A stretch of DNA of 64,000 bases from Sinomonas susongensis (lineage in GTDB: Bacteria; Actinomycetota; Actinomycetes; Actinomycetales; Micrococcaceae). A model generated the notes under the pieces. It saw nothing but the letters and a program-made list of their open reading frames with translations. It did no database searches and had not been told where the DNA came from. The DNA lies in the NCBI RefSeq assembly GCF_005877005.1, contig NZ_SSNH01000002.1, positions 248,001-312,000 on the forward strand, read 5' to 3'. The position numbers were made by a program, and so were the translations under genes. Of the stretch, positions 8,091 through 15,220 are shown piece after piece; position 1 is the stretch's first letter, and each line of letters opens with the position of its first letter.

Positions 8091-8573
8091 ATGCCTGAAT
8101 CGCCCTCCTCTTCCCCGCTGCCGCGCGAATCCGCCGCGACGATCTACAGCGAAAAGCTCTGGCCCTCGTGGTGGGTCTGGGTCGTCGTCGTCGGCATCTC
8201 GGGGGCCTGCATCCTCGTGCTCGCGCCGATCAGCATTGCGGCAGGCTACACGGGAGCCGTCCTCGTGTTCCTCGTCCTGTGCGGGATCCTCATCGCGACG
8301 ACGCCCGCGGTCGTCGTGACTCCGCGCGAGCTGCGCGCGGGCCGCGCCGTCCTCCCCCGCGAGTTCGTCGCCTCGGCTGAGGCCTTCCTGGGCGATGAGG
8401 CCACCGCCGAGCGGGGGACGCGCCTCAACGGCCGCGCCTACCTCTGCATGCGCGGCTGGATCTCCCCCGTGGTGCGGGTCGAGCTCGACGACCCCGAGGA
8501 CCCGACCCCCTACTGGCTCGTCTCGACCCGGCGCCCCGCGAAGCTCGTCGAAGCGCTGGCCCCCCGGGGCTGA
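8091..8573 (+). CDS. DUF3093 membrane protein
   Basis: 160 residues. YSEKLWPSWWVWVVVVGIS opens the first of two membrane segments (residues about 26-70), followed by a soluble domain with TPRELRAGRAVLPREFV and ending in TPYWLVSTRRPAKLVEAL, the signatures of DUF3093. The function is unknown. It lies next to dut in many actinobacteria (Rv2698 in M. tuberculosis). The ATG at 8091 fits the family start; no strong ribosome site is seen (GTGGAAAG is 10 nt upstream). The gene ends before a long palindrome that would stop transcription from both sides. Confidence 0.85.
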   Translation: MPESPSSSPLPRESAATIYSEKLWPSWWVWVVVVGISGACILVLAPISIAAGYTGAVLVFLVLCGILIATTPAVVVTPRELRAGRAVLPREFVASAEAFLGDEATAERGTRLNGRAYLCMRGWISPVVRVELDDPEDPTPYWLVSTRRPAKLVEALAPRG

Positions 8574-8594
8574 GCGCCCCGGAAAGAGGCAAAA

Positions 8595-8640
8595 GGAAAC
8601 GCGTGAGGGGCCGAGCATGCTCGGCCCCTCACGCGTTTCC
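8595..8640. terminator. 46-bp perfect palindrome, bidirectional terminator
   Basis: The sequence from 8595 to 8640 equals its own reverse complement (arms of 22 nt starting GGAAACGCGTGAGGGGCCG, with AT at the centre). It sits between the convergent DUF3093 and DUF4193 genes with no U-tract on either side. It is an exceptionally long uninterrupted inverted repeat with almost no loop. Confidence 0.8.
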
Positions 8641-8654
8641 GTTCCGTGCTGGGC

Positions 8655-8954
8655 TCAGCCCTCGCACTCCTTGCAGTAGTAGAGCCCGTTCTTCTCACGG
8701 GCGATCTGGGACCGGTGGCGCACCAAGAAGCAGGACGCACACGTGAATTCGTCCGCCTGAGCAGGCAGGACGCGCACGAGCAGCTCCTCGCCGGAGAGAT
8801 CCGCGCCGGGCAGCTCGTAGCTGTCCGCGGCCTCGGCCTCATCTTCGTCCACCGAGGCGGACTGCTTGTCCGTGCGTCGCGTCTTCAGCTCTTCGATTGA
8901 GTCCTCGTTGAGCTCTTCTTCATTCTTGCGCGGCGCATCGTAGTCGGTCGCCAT
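8655..8954 (-). CDS. DUF4193 zinc-ribbon-like small acidic protein
   Basis: 99 residues, opening MATDYDAPRKNEEE, very acidic up to residue 55, then a C-terminal ribbon with CASC and CKEC pairs (TCASCFLVRHRSQIA and YYCKECEG) that should bind one zinc ion. This is DUF4193, found throughout actinobacteria next to dut and DUF3093. The acidic tail plus zinc-ribbon layout suggests a protein- or RNA-polymerase-binding factor, but that is only inference. ATG 8954 is the conserved start; a GGAG lies 14 nt upstream, rather far. Confidence 0.88.
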   Translation of the reverse strand: MATDYDAPRKNEEELNEDSIEELKTRRTDKQSASVDEDEAEAADSYELPGADLSGEELLVRVLPAQADEFTCASCFLVRHRSQIAREKNGLYYCKECEG

Positions 8955-9199
8955 AGTTATTCGTTCACGCTCCGGTTACTCGCATCAGTCACGTGGCCAC
9001 TCCACGTAGTCCACTCTCTAACGCACTCGGCCCCCATTTTGTGCCCAGTGACGGGGAGATTGTTCCCGATCGCCGCCAGTTTCGCCACTCGGCGTGAGAT
9101 TGTGGCCGCAGAAGTAGCGGCACACCGAGCGATGAGGCTGAAATCCGGCCCGGACAATGGCAGAGTTTCGGTCAAGACTAGGCAAGGCTGGAGGCTTCA

Positions 9200-10687
9200 A
9201 TGCGGGAGCAACCGCAGGACAATCTGCAGGAACTTCGCCTCGTCGGCGTTCACGACGACGGTCAGCACCTTCTGCTGAGCGCTGCCTCGGGCGAGCTCTT
9301 CCGCCTCCGCGTCGACGAGGCGCTGCGTCGTGCCGTCGCGAGGCCAGCCCCGCAGCGACCCGCACCCCCCGGCGACACCAACCTCTCGCCCCGCCAGATC
9401 CAGGCCGAGATCCGCGCCGGCGCGACGGCGGAGAGCATCTCCGAGTCCTCTGGCATCCCGATCGACCGCATCCGCCGGTACGAGAGCCCGGTGCTCGCTG
9501 AGCGGGAGCACATCTCGATACTCGCCCAGAGCACCGAGGTAGGCCCGCAGCCCCCCGCTCACTCCGCGTTCGCGGCAGAATTCGGCAACGGCCCCGCCCG
9601 GCTCGGCGACGTCGTCTCTCATCGCCTGGGCGTCCACGGCGTTAACCCGTCCTCAGTCGAGTGGGATTCCTGGCGTCGGCGCGACGGCCTGTGGACTGTC
9701 GTCGCCCGCTTCACGCTGCCCGAGGGCGCGCCGGCAGCAATCGGCGAGGAGCCACCGGCGATGTGGACCTTCAATCCCGCGCGCCGCACGGTCGCCAACG
9801 CGAACCGCTGGGCTCAGCAGCTGAGCGAACTCGAGCCGCTCGACGGGCCCACGTCGCCCCGGCGGCTCTCCGTCGTCGACCGGCCCTTCGACGTCGAAGC
9901 ACCCGAGGCTCCCCTTCCCGAGTCCCCACGCCCTGAATCGCCGGTTCCCGAGCCACGCGACGCCGAGGCCGACCTCCTCGATATGCTCCGCGCCCGCCGC
10001 GGCCAGCGCCTCGGGCTCGACGAGGACGCCGAAGACGCCCTCGCACTCCTGCTCACCCAAGGGATTCCGGCGGCGCATCCACGGCCCGGTGAGTCGAACG
10101 AGCGCAGCCAGCCGGAGCGTTCCCCAGCCGACCGAGGCGTCGGCGACCGCGGCCAGCGAGACCGCCGGGGCCGCGGTGACGAGCGGGACAACGAGCAGCG
10201 GCCACGCCGGCTCGAGCCCGTCCGCGACACCGTGGCCCCGTTCTTCCAGCCCCTGCGGGACGAGGACCCTGCCCGACCGCAGACGGATCAGCACCTGCGC
10301 CTGGCGCCGGGGCTGAGCGCCTCCACGCATGAGGTCACGATCGTCCCCGCGCCCGTGCCCGCAGTCGCTCCCCCGCCGGCAACCGACGACGCCGAGGACG
10401 GGCACCGCGAGCACGGCGAAGTCCGGCCCGTCCAAGACCGGCCGGGCGAAGACCGACCCAGCGAGGACCGACCCAGCGAGGCCCCGCACGACGAGGCCAC
10501 GAGCGGCGACCGCGCGAGGACTGAATCCTCGAACACCGAGTCAGCCAACACCAAGTCAGCGAAGGGCCCGGAAGCCCCGGCGGGCGAGACGGAGACCATC
10601 CCGGAGCCGGCCCGCCGCGCGTCGCGCACGAAGCGGTCCTCCATCCCGAGCTGGGACGAAATCGTGTTCGGCACGAAGAGCGACTAG
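9200..10687 (+). CDS. sepH: Septation protein SepH
   Basis: 495 residues. The N-terminal DUF3071 domain (residues about 1-170) begins MREQPQDNLQELRLVGVHDDG and includes a helix-turn-helix stretch LSPRQIQAEIRAGATAESIS. SepH of Streptomyces and mycobacteria binds FtsZ and promotes Z-ring assembly at division. Residues 235-480 are a long Pro/Glu/Arg-rich disordered linker, followed by a short conserved basic C-terminus (RSSIPSWDEIVFGTKSD) typical of the family. ATG 9200 has GGAGG 8 nt upstream. The linker contains two pairs of 15-bp in-frame repeats (around 10451-10480 and 10530-10560). The gene ends 1 bp before the convergent marR-type gene. Confidence 0.9.
   Translation: MREQPQDNLQELRLVGVHDDGQHLLLSAASGELFRLRVDEALRRAVARPAPQRPAPPGDTNLSPRQIQAEIRAGATAESISESSGIPIDRIRRYESPVLAEREHISILAQSTEVGPQPPAHSAFAAEFGNGPARLGDVVSHRLGVHGVNPSSVEWDSWRRRDGLWTVVARFTLPEGAPAAIGEEPPAMWTFNPARRTVANANRWAQQLSELEPLDGPTSPRRLSVVDRPFDVEAPEAPLPESPRPESPVPEPRDAEADLLDMLRARRGQRLGLDEDAEDALALLLTQGIPAAHPRPGESNERSQPERSPADRGVGDRGQRDRRGRGDERDNEQRPRRLEPVRDTVAPFFQPLRDEDPARPQTDQHLRLAPGLSASTHEVTIVPAPVPAVAPPPATDDAEDGHREHGEVRPVQDRPGEDRPSEDRPSEAPHDEATSGDRARTESSNTESANTKSAKGPEAPAGETETIPEPARRASRTKRSSIPSWDEIVFGTKSD
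10451..10480. repeat. 15-bp in-frame tandem repeat in the sepH linker
   Basis: GACCGACCCAGCGAG occurs twice head to tail and encodes a repeated acidic/Pro motif (EDRPS). A second near-copy pair (NTESA / NTKSA) lies about 50 bp downstream. The repeats expand the disordered linker without breaking the frame. Confidence 0.9.
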
Positions 10688-10688
10688 C

Positions 10689-11237
10689 TCAGGCTTCCAC
10701 TCCCGCTTCGACAGCAAGGGGCGTCCGGGGAAGACCGTCGAGATGGCGGTCGGCGAGGCGCGTGAGGACGGGGAGCGCCGCAGCGAGCGCGGCCCGTTCC
10801 TGCGGCGACAGCAGTGCGACGTCGGCGGCGAGCTGGCTCGTCCCCTCGCGGCGGACGTCGTTGATCGTCACCGTCCCCGCATCGGTCAGGGCCAGGAGGA
10901 AGGCTCTGCGGTCGGCTGCGTCGGGGGTCCTCCTGACCCACCCCCCGGTTTCGAGGACCTCGGTGAGCCTGGACATGCTCGCAGCGCTGATGCCGAGGCG
11001 TGCCGCAAGGTCGCCGGGCCGCTGAGGGCCTCCCCGCTCGAGGGCCGCGAGGGCCGCGAGCCGCGAGGGGGTCAGGTCTCGCTTCCCGGCATCCCGCCTC
11101 AGGTAGAACGCGAGCCGGTTGACTGCGGTCCGCAGCCCCGCTGCGAGCGATGCTGTCGCGGCGTCGTCGGTGGCGTCGTCACGGGCTGTTGTGCCGCCGT
11201 CGACCGGGGCGTCGCCGCGAGTGGGGCCCCCGGTCAT
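10689..11237 (-). CDS. MarR-family transcriptional regulator
   Basis: 182 residues. A winged helix-turn-helix is visible at about residues 60-125: LTPSRLAALAALERGG, PGDLAARLGISAASMSRLTEVL (recognition helix) and the wing RTPDAADRRAFLLALT. An extended, probably disordered N-terminus of 30 residues precedes it. ATG 11237 overlaps the stop of the upstream efflux gene (ATGA), so it is the second gene of a two-gene operon. It most likely represses that operon from the operator at 13109-13130 and is relieved by a small-molecule ligand, as MarR proteins usually are. Ligand unknown. Confidence 0.88.
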   Translation of the reverse strand: MTGGPTRGDAPVDGGTTARDDATDDAATASLAAGLRTAVNRLAFYLRRDAGKRDLTPSRLAALAALERGGPQRPGDLAARLGISAASMSRLTEVLETGGWVRRTPDAADRRAFLLALTDAGTVTINDVRREGTSQLAADVALLSPQERAALAAALPVLTRLADRHLDGLPRTPLAVEAGVEA

Positions 11238-13066
11238 CCCCGCCTCCCGCCTTCGGGCGCGGGCGCTCCTGCCTCGTCCGATGCGTTCGGGGCCCGGTCA
11301 GCCGCCGCGACCTGCGATGCTGTCTCTGTCTCGCCCCCGACCGCTCCCGTTCCCGGGTCGACGTACCTATCCCCGCGGAGGGCGGACGCAATGGCGGCGA
11401 TGACGCACGCCGCGACCGCGAACGCGAAGGCGACCTCGAGCCCTGAGGCAAACGGACCAGAGATGAGGGACGGGAAGAAGCCTCGGCCTGTCAGGTACTG
11501 GGCGTTGGCCGGCGGAAGCGACCCGAGCACCTGCGGCCCGAGCAGCGTCTGCACCGGGTTGTAGCCGAGGAGCGAGGCGAACAGCACCCCGACTGGCGGC
11601 AGCGCCGCGATCCGATCGGCGGCGGCTGCGGGCACCCCCTGAGCCATGAGCCCGGCGCTCAGGGTGTGCGGTAGGGATCCCGCCAGCCCAGCGATCATGA
11701 GCGAGAAGAAGATGCCGATCGAGAGCACCATCGCGGAGTTCTGGAAGGTCGTGCTCATTCCTGCGCCGACGCCCCTCTGTCCGGGAGGCAGGCTGTTCAT
11801 GATGCCGGCCCGGTTGGGCGCGGCGAAGAGTCCCATGCCGATGCCGTTGGCGAGCAGCGCGAGGGCGAAGACCCAGTAGTCGAAGTCCACCGGGAGGACG
11901 AGCAGCCAGAGGAAGCTCGCGGCCGCGACGAGCATCCCGCCCGTCGCAAGGAACCGTGCCCCGAAGCGATCCGAGAGCCAGCCGGAAGTCGGCCCAGCGA
12001 TGAGGAAGCCGATCGTCAGCGGGAGCATGTAGATGCCCGCCCAGAGCGGGGTCGATTCGAAGCTGTAGCCGTGCCGTGGGAGCCAGATGCCCTGCAGCCA
12101 GATGATGAGGATGAACATGAGGCCGCCACGACCGAGCCCCGAGAGGAGGCTCGCCAGGTTCCCCGCCGAGAACGCGCGGATACGGAAGAGCTCCAGCCGG
12201 AACATGGGGTCCGGCGTCCGGAGCTCGATGACGCAGAACACGACGAGGACGGCGGCGCCCCCGAGGATCGAGACGAGCACCCACGGATTGGTCCAGCCCA
12301 TGGGGCTGTCACCGTACGGCTGGATGCCGTACGTGATGCCGACGAGCACCGCGATGAGGCCGACGGCGAACGTGAGGTTGCCCCACCAGTCCATCTGGGA
12401 GCGGGGGCGCGTGCCCGCCTCGTGCAGTCGTAGCGACGCCCAGACGGTCCCGAACAGGCCCACGGGGACTGAGACGAGGAAGACGAAGTGCCACTCGAGC
12501 GGGCCGAGGACTCCGCCGAGGATCAGGCCGAGGAACGAGCCCGCGATGCCGGCGACCTGGTTGAGGCCCAGACCCAGTCCGCGCTGGTTGACAGGGAACG
12601 CGTCCGTGATGATCGCGCTCGAATTGGCCATGAGGAGCGCTCCCCCGACGCCTTGGAGGATGCGCATCGCGATGAGCCAGACGGCGGCCGCGGTGCCCTG
12701 GAGCCACGTGATCGAGAGCAGGATCGAGAAGAGCGTGAAGATGGCGAAGCCAGCGTTGTACATCCGCACGCGGCCGTACATGTCGCCGAGCCGGCCGAAG
12801 CTGACGACGAGCACCGCGGTCACCACGAGGTAGCCCATGATGAGCCAGAGCAGCAGGCTCGTGTTGCTTGGCTCGAGCGGGTTGATGCCGATCCCGCGGA
12901 AGATGTCCGGCAGGGCGATGAGCAGGATCGAGGAGTTGATCGTGGCCATCAGGACGCCCAGCGTCGTGTTGGACAGGACGATCCACTTGTAGTGGGGGCT
13001 CGCGAGGTCGCGCTCTGCGTGCGCGGCCCTGCGGGCCCGGTAGGCAGTCAAGGCATTCGAGCTCAT
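11234..13066 (-). CDS. MFS drug exporter, DHA2 family (14 TMS)
   Basis: 610 residues with about 14 hydrophobic segments between residues 27 and 555. MATINSSILLIALPDIFRGI in helix 1 and GRLGDMYGRVRMYNAGF after helix 2 are the DHA2 signatures of EmrB/QacA-type proton antiporters. A Gly-rich motif C equivalent (GLNQVAGIAGSFLGLILGG) is present. The last 40 residues are a soluble Ala/Pro tail. ATG 13066 has GGGAGG 6 nt upstream. It is coupled by ATGA to the downstream marR-type gene and is preceded by a palindromic operator, so it is probably an inducible multidrug or metabolite efflux pump. Substrate unknown. Confidence 0.9.
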   Translation of the reverse strand: MSSNALTAYRARRAAHAERDLASPHYKWIVLSNTTLGVLMATINSSILLIALPDIFRGIGINPLEPSNTSLLLWLIMGYLVVTAVLVVSFGRLGDMYGRVRMYNAGFAIFTLFSILLSITWLQGTAAAVWLIAMRILQGVGGALLMANSSAIITDAFPVNQRGLGLGLNQVAGIAGSFLGLILGGVLGPLEWHFVFLVSVPVGLFGTVWASLRLHEAGTRPRSQMDWWGNLTFAVGLIAVLVGITYGIQPYGDSPMGWTNPWVLVSILGGAAVLVVFCVIELRTPDPMFRLELFRIRAFSAGNLASLLSGLGRGGLMFILIIWLQGIWLPRHGYSFESTPLWAGIYMLPLTIGFLIAGPTSGWLSDRFGARFLATGGMLVAAASFLWLLVLPVDFDYWVFALALLANGIGMGLFAAPNRAGIMNSLPPGQRGVGAGMSTTFQNSAMVLSIGIFFSLMIAGLAGSLPHTLSAGLMAQGVPAAAADRIAALPPVGVLFASLLGYNPVQTLLGPQVLGSLPPANAQYLTGRGFFPSLISGPFASGLEVAFAFAVAACVIAAIASALRGDRYVDPGTGAVGGETETASQVAAADRAPNASDEAGAPAPEGGRRG

Positions 13067-13108
13067 GGAAGCCTCCCAGTCGACGAGTAGCCGGTGTCGG
13101 GAAAACTG

Positions 13109-13130
13109 AGTTAGTTGACTTGTACTAACT
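13109..13130. promoter_or_regulatory. MarR-type operator upstream of the efflux/marR operon
   Basis: A perfect inverted repeat AGTTAGT-N8-ACTAACT, centred 54 nt upstream of the efflux gene start. Its 22-bp span and 15-bp centre-to-centre arm spacing fit MarR dimers. It is the only AT-rich block in the interval. Confidence 0.65.
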
Positions 13131-13194
13131 ACCTTAGCCGGGACGGCTGGAAGCAGGTAGGTCCGTGCGGGGCCGGACGCGGAAGGCCGCGCTC

Positions 13195-14406
13195 TCAGCG
13201 CCGACGCTTGGACTGGGCCGGTCCTGAGGCTCGGAACGCGATGAGCGGGACGAGGCGCTCGGCCTTCGTCAGCGAGCCGTGCTGCCCGACCATCGTGAAG
13301 GCGGAGGCGCGGACGCGGCGCCCGTCGTACAGGGCGAGTTCGCCGTGCGGGGCGACGATGACGTCCCCGATGCGCTGCTCGACCTCGGGCCGGACCTCGC
13401 CGAAGAGCCCCTGCGCGATCGCCTGCGCCTTGGTCATGATCCAGGCCTGCTTGCCGAAGCGCTCCTGCCACCTCTCGACAACACCCCGCAGCGCGCCGTC
13501 GTCCGCCGGGTCCTCGAGATGGAGGTGGACCATCCGCGGCTCTCCCGCCGTGAACCTGATGCCCTCGACGAGCTCGGGATCCGCGCCGAAGTCGATCCGG
13601 TGCTCCTCCGCGACGTCGACCATGCCGTGGTCCCCCGTGACGAGGACGAGCGTGTTGGCGGGGAGCTGCGCGTCGAGCCGACGGATGCAGGCGTCGACCT
13701 CCTCGAGCGCTTCCTCCCACGCCCGGGATCCGCAGCCGGCGACGTGGCCGGCCTTGTCGAGCTCATTGAGGTAGAAGTACAGGAGCATGCGCGGCGCGGC
13801 TGCGAGCGTCGCCGCGGCCGCCGTCGTCCGTGCGTGCAGCGTCTCGGCGCCGATGAAGCGGCCTCCGCGCAGGGCGGCACGGGTCATGGGCGATCCCTCG
13901 AACTGCGGAAGGCTCACGGTCGCCACCGGGATCTCGGGATGGATGCGCTCGAACACGGTGGGGAACGGCTGCCACTTGTCGGGATCGACGCCGGCGTCCC
14001 ACCCGTTGAGCTGGTTGACCACGCGCCCGAGGTGGGGTGCGAGGACGTCATACCCGACCATGCCGTGCTGGCCCGGCGGAAGCCCAGTGCCGAAGCTCGC
14101 GAGCGAGGCCGCCGTCGTGCTCGGGAACGCGGCGTCGAGCGTCGTCGGGATACTCCCCTGGCCGTCCTGCAGCTTCCCGCGGAGAAAGGGCGTGTGGGCG
14201 GTCCGCCCGGCGAGCAGCGAACGGCCGAGCCCGTCGACCATGACGACGCACACCCGCGGAGCATGCGGCAGCCCGAGCGGGTTCTCGAAGCCCACGGCCC
14301 CCAAGGCCGACGCGCAGCTCGGGAGGACTTCGGCGATGCTCCGGTGCCCATAGGCGGGTGCGGCAGGAAGGGATTCGACGGCCGCCGGAAAGGGCGATCC
14401 TGTCAT
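13195..14406 (-). CDS. Alkaline-phosphatase-superfamily protein (nucleotide pyrophosphatase/phosphodiesterase)
   Basis: 403 residues with the type I phosphodiesterase fold. The metal-binding start VVMVDGLGRSLL, the nucleophile region AFPSTTAASLASFGTGLPPG (Thr/Ser) with HGMVGY, and the distal metal site TGDHGMVDV are all visible. There is no signal peptide or membrane segment, so it should be cytosolic. ATG 14406 overlaps the stop of the upstream DUF5998 gene (ATGA). The same DUF5998/phosphodiesterase pair is common in Arthrobacter-like genomes. Substrate unknown; nucleotides or phospholipid-like diesters are typical for the family. Confidence 0.85.
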   Translation of the reverse strand: MTGSPFPAAVESLPAAPAYGHRSIAEVLPSCASALGAVGFENPLGLPHAPRVCVVMVDGLGRSLLAGRTAHTPFLRGKLQDGQGSIPTTLDAAFPSTTAASLASFGTGLPPGQHGMVGYDVLAPHLGRVVNQLNGWDAGVDPDKWQPFPTVFERIHPEIPVATVSLPQFEGSPMTRAALRGGRFIGAETLHARTTAAAATLAAAPRMLLYFYLNELDKAGHVAGCGSRAWEEALEEVDACIRRLDAQLPANTLVLVTGDHGMVDVAEEHRIDFGADPELVEGIRFTAGEPRMVHLHLEDPADDGALRGVVERWQERFGKQAWIMTKAQAIAQGLFGEVRPEVEQRIGDVIVAPHGELALYDGRRVRASAFTMVGQHGSLTKAERLVPLIAFRASGPAQSKRRR

Positions 14407-15113
14407 TCGCGGCCACCGTGCCCGCGCGCCGGACGCCCGCCGAGGCCGGCGAGCCGGGGACGGGAGGCAGCGGGTACGGGCGCCGAGGGGCTCTGCACCA
14501 CGCGGGTGGGGCTCGCGACGTTCGCGGCCCGGAGCAGCCGCGCGAAGTGCTTGGCGGTGTTCACGGCCTCGGGCCCGTCTGCTTCGGAGCTGATCCGCAG
14601 GACGATGTCCTCCTGCGCAATGCTGCCCGTGTAGCCATGGTCCGCCTCACAGTTCGGGTCCCCGCACGAGGCCGGCAGGAGGTCGAGGCGCTGACCGCCC
14701 GACCACGCGATGGAGAGCGTGACCTCGCGCACCGGATCCCCCGGCTGGTACGCCGCGGGCTCCGTGAAGACGTAGGTCAGCACGACCGTCCTGACCTGGG
14801 AGAGCGGGACCGACTCGGTCGAGACCTGGGCCGTCGTGCGCTGCGGGTCTGCCTCGAGCGGCGCCTCGTCGACGTGCGTGATGACAAGGAGATCCTCGGT
14901 GAGCGCGAGGACGGTGATGTGGCGCCGGACCTCGGCACGCTCGAAGTGCGTCTCCACGTGGACGAGGTGCGCTAGCGGCGATGCGCCGTCGAGGGCATCG
15001 TGGACGACGTCGGCAACAAGCTGCGGGTAGAAGCCGGTGCGCTCGAGGTCCGTGCTCAGGGACCGCACGGCAGGCTCACGGCCCGGCACATGGGAGGACG
15101 GCGTGTGGCTCAT
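14403..15113 (-). CDS. DUF5998 protein
   Basis: 236 residues. The conserved body reads DLERTGFYPQLVADVVHDAL, VETHFERAEVRRHITVLAL and a CGDPNCEADHGY motif, which identify DUF5998, an actinobacterial family of unknown function. The start is put at ATG 15113 (MSHTPSSHV) because the GGGAG ribosome site is 10 nt upstream of it and only 1-2 nt from the alternative ATG at 15122. The C-terminus (from residue 205) is Pro/Arg-rich. It is translationally coupled to the phosphodiesterase gene. The Cys and His residues in the CGDPNCEADH motif could bind metal, but this is not established. Confidence 0.82.
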   Translation of the reverse strand: MSHTPSSHVPGREPAVRSLSTDLERTGFYPQLVADVVHDALDGASPLAHLVHVETHFERAEVRRHITVLALTEDLLVITHVDEAPLEADPQRTTAQVSTESVPLSQVRTVVLTYVFTEPAAYQPGDPVREVTLSIAWSGGQRLDLLPASCGDPNCEADHGYTGSIAQEDIVLRISSEADGPEAVNTAKHFARLLRAANVASPTRVVQSPSAPVPAASRPRLAGLGGRPARGHGGRE

Positions 15114-15159
15114 AGAACCCATTCTCCCAGACAGCTCCGCCGGCCCGGGAAATGCCTTC

Positions 15160-15220
15160 TTCCTACTGGTCCGGATCCTGTTCCTACTGCTCCGAATCCC
15201 GTCCTACTGGTCCGACATCG
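15160..15220. repeat. 21-bp tandem repeat (about 3 units) spanning the stop codon of the GNAT-synthetase gene
   Basis: Units 15160-15180, 15181-15201 and 15202-15220 share TTCCTACTGSTCCG and differ at a few positions. The third unit contains the last codons and the TAG stop (15206-15204) of the gene; the other two are untranslated copies downstream. Confidence 0.9.
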
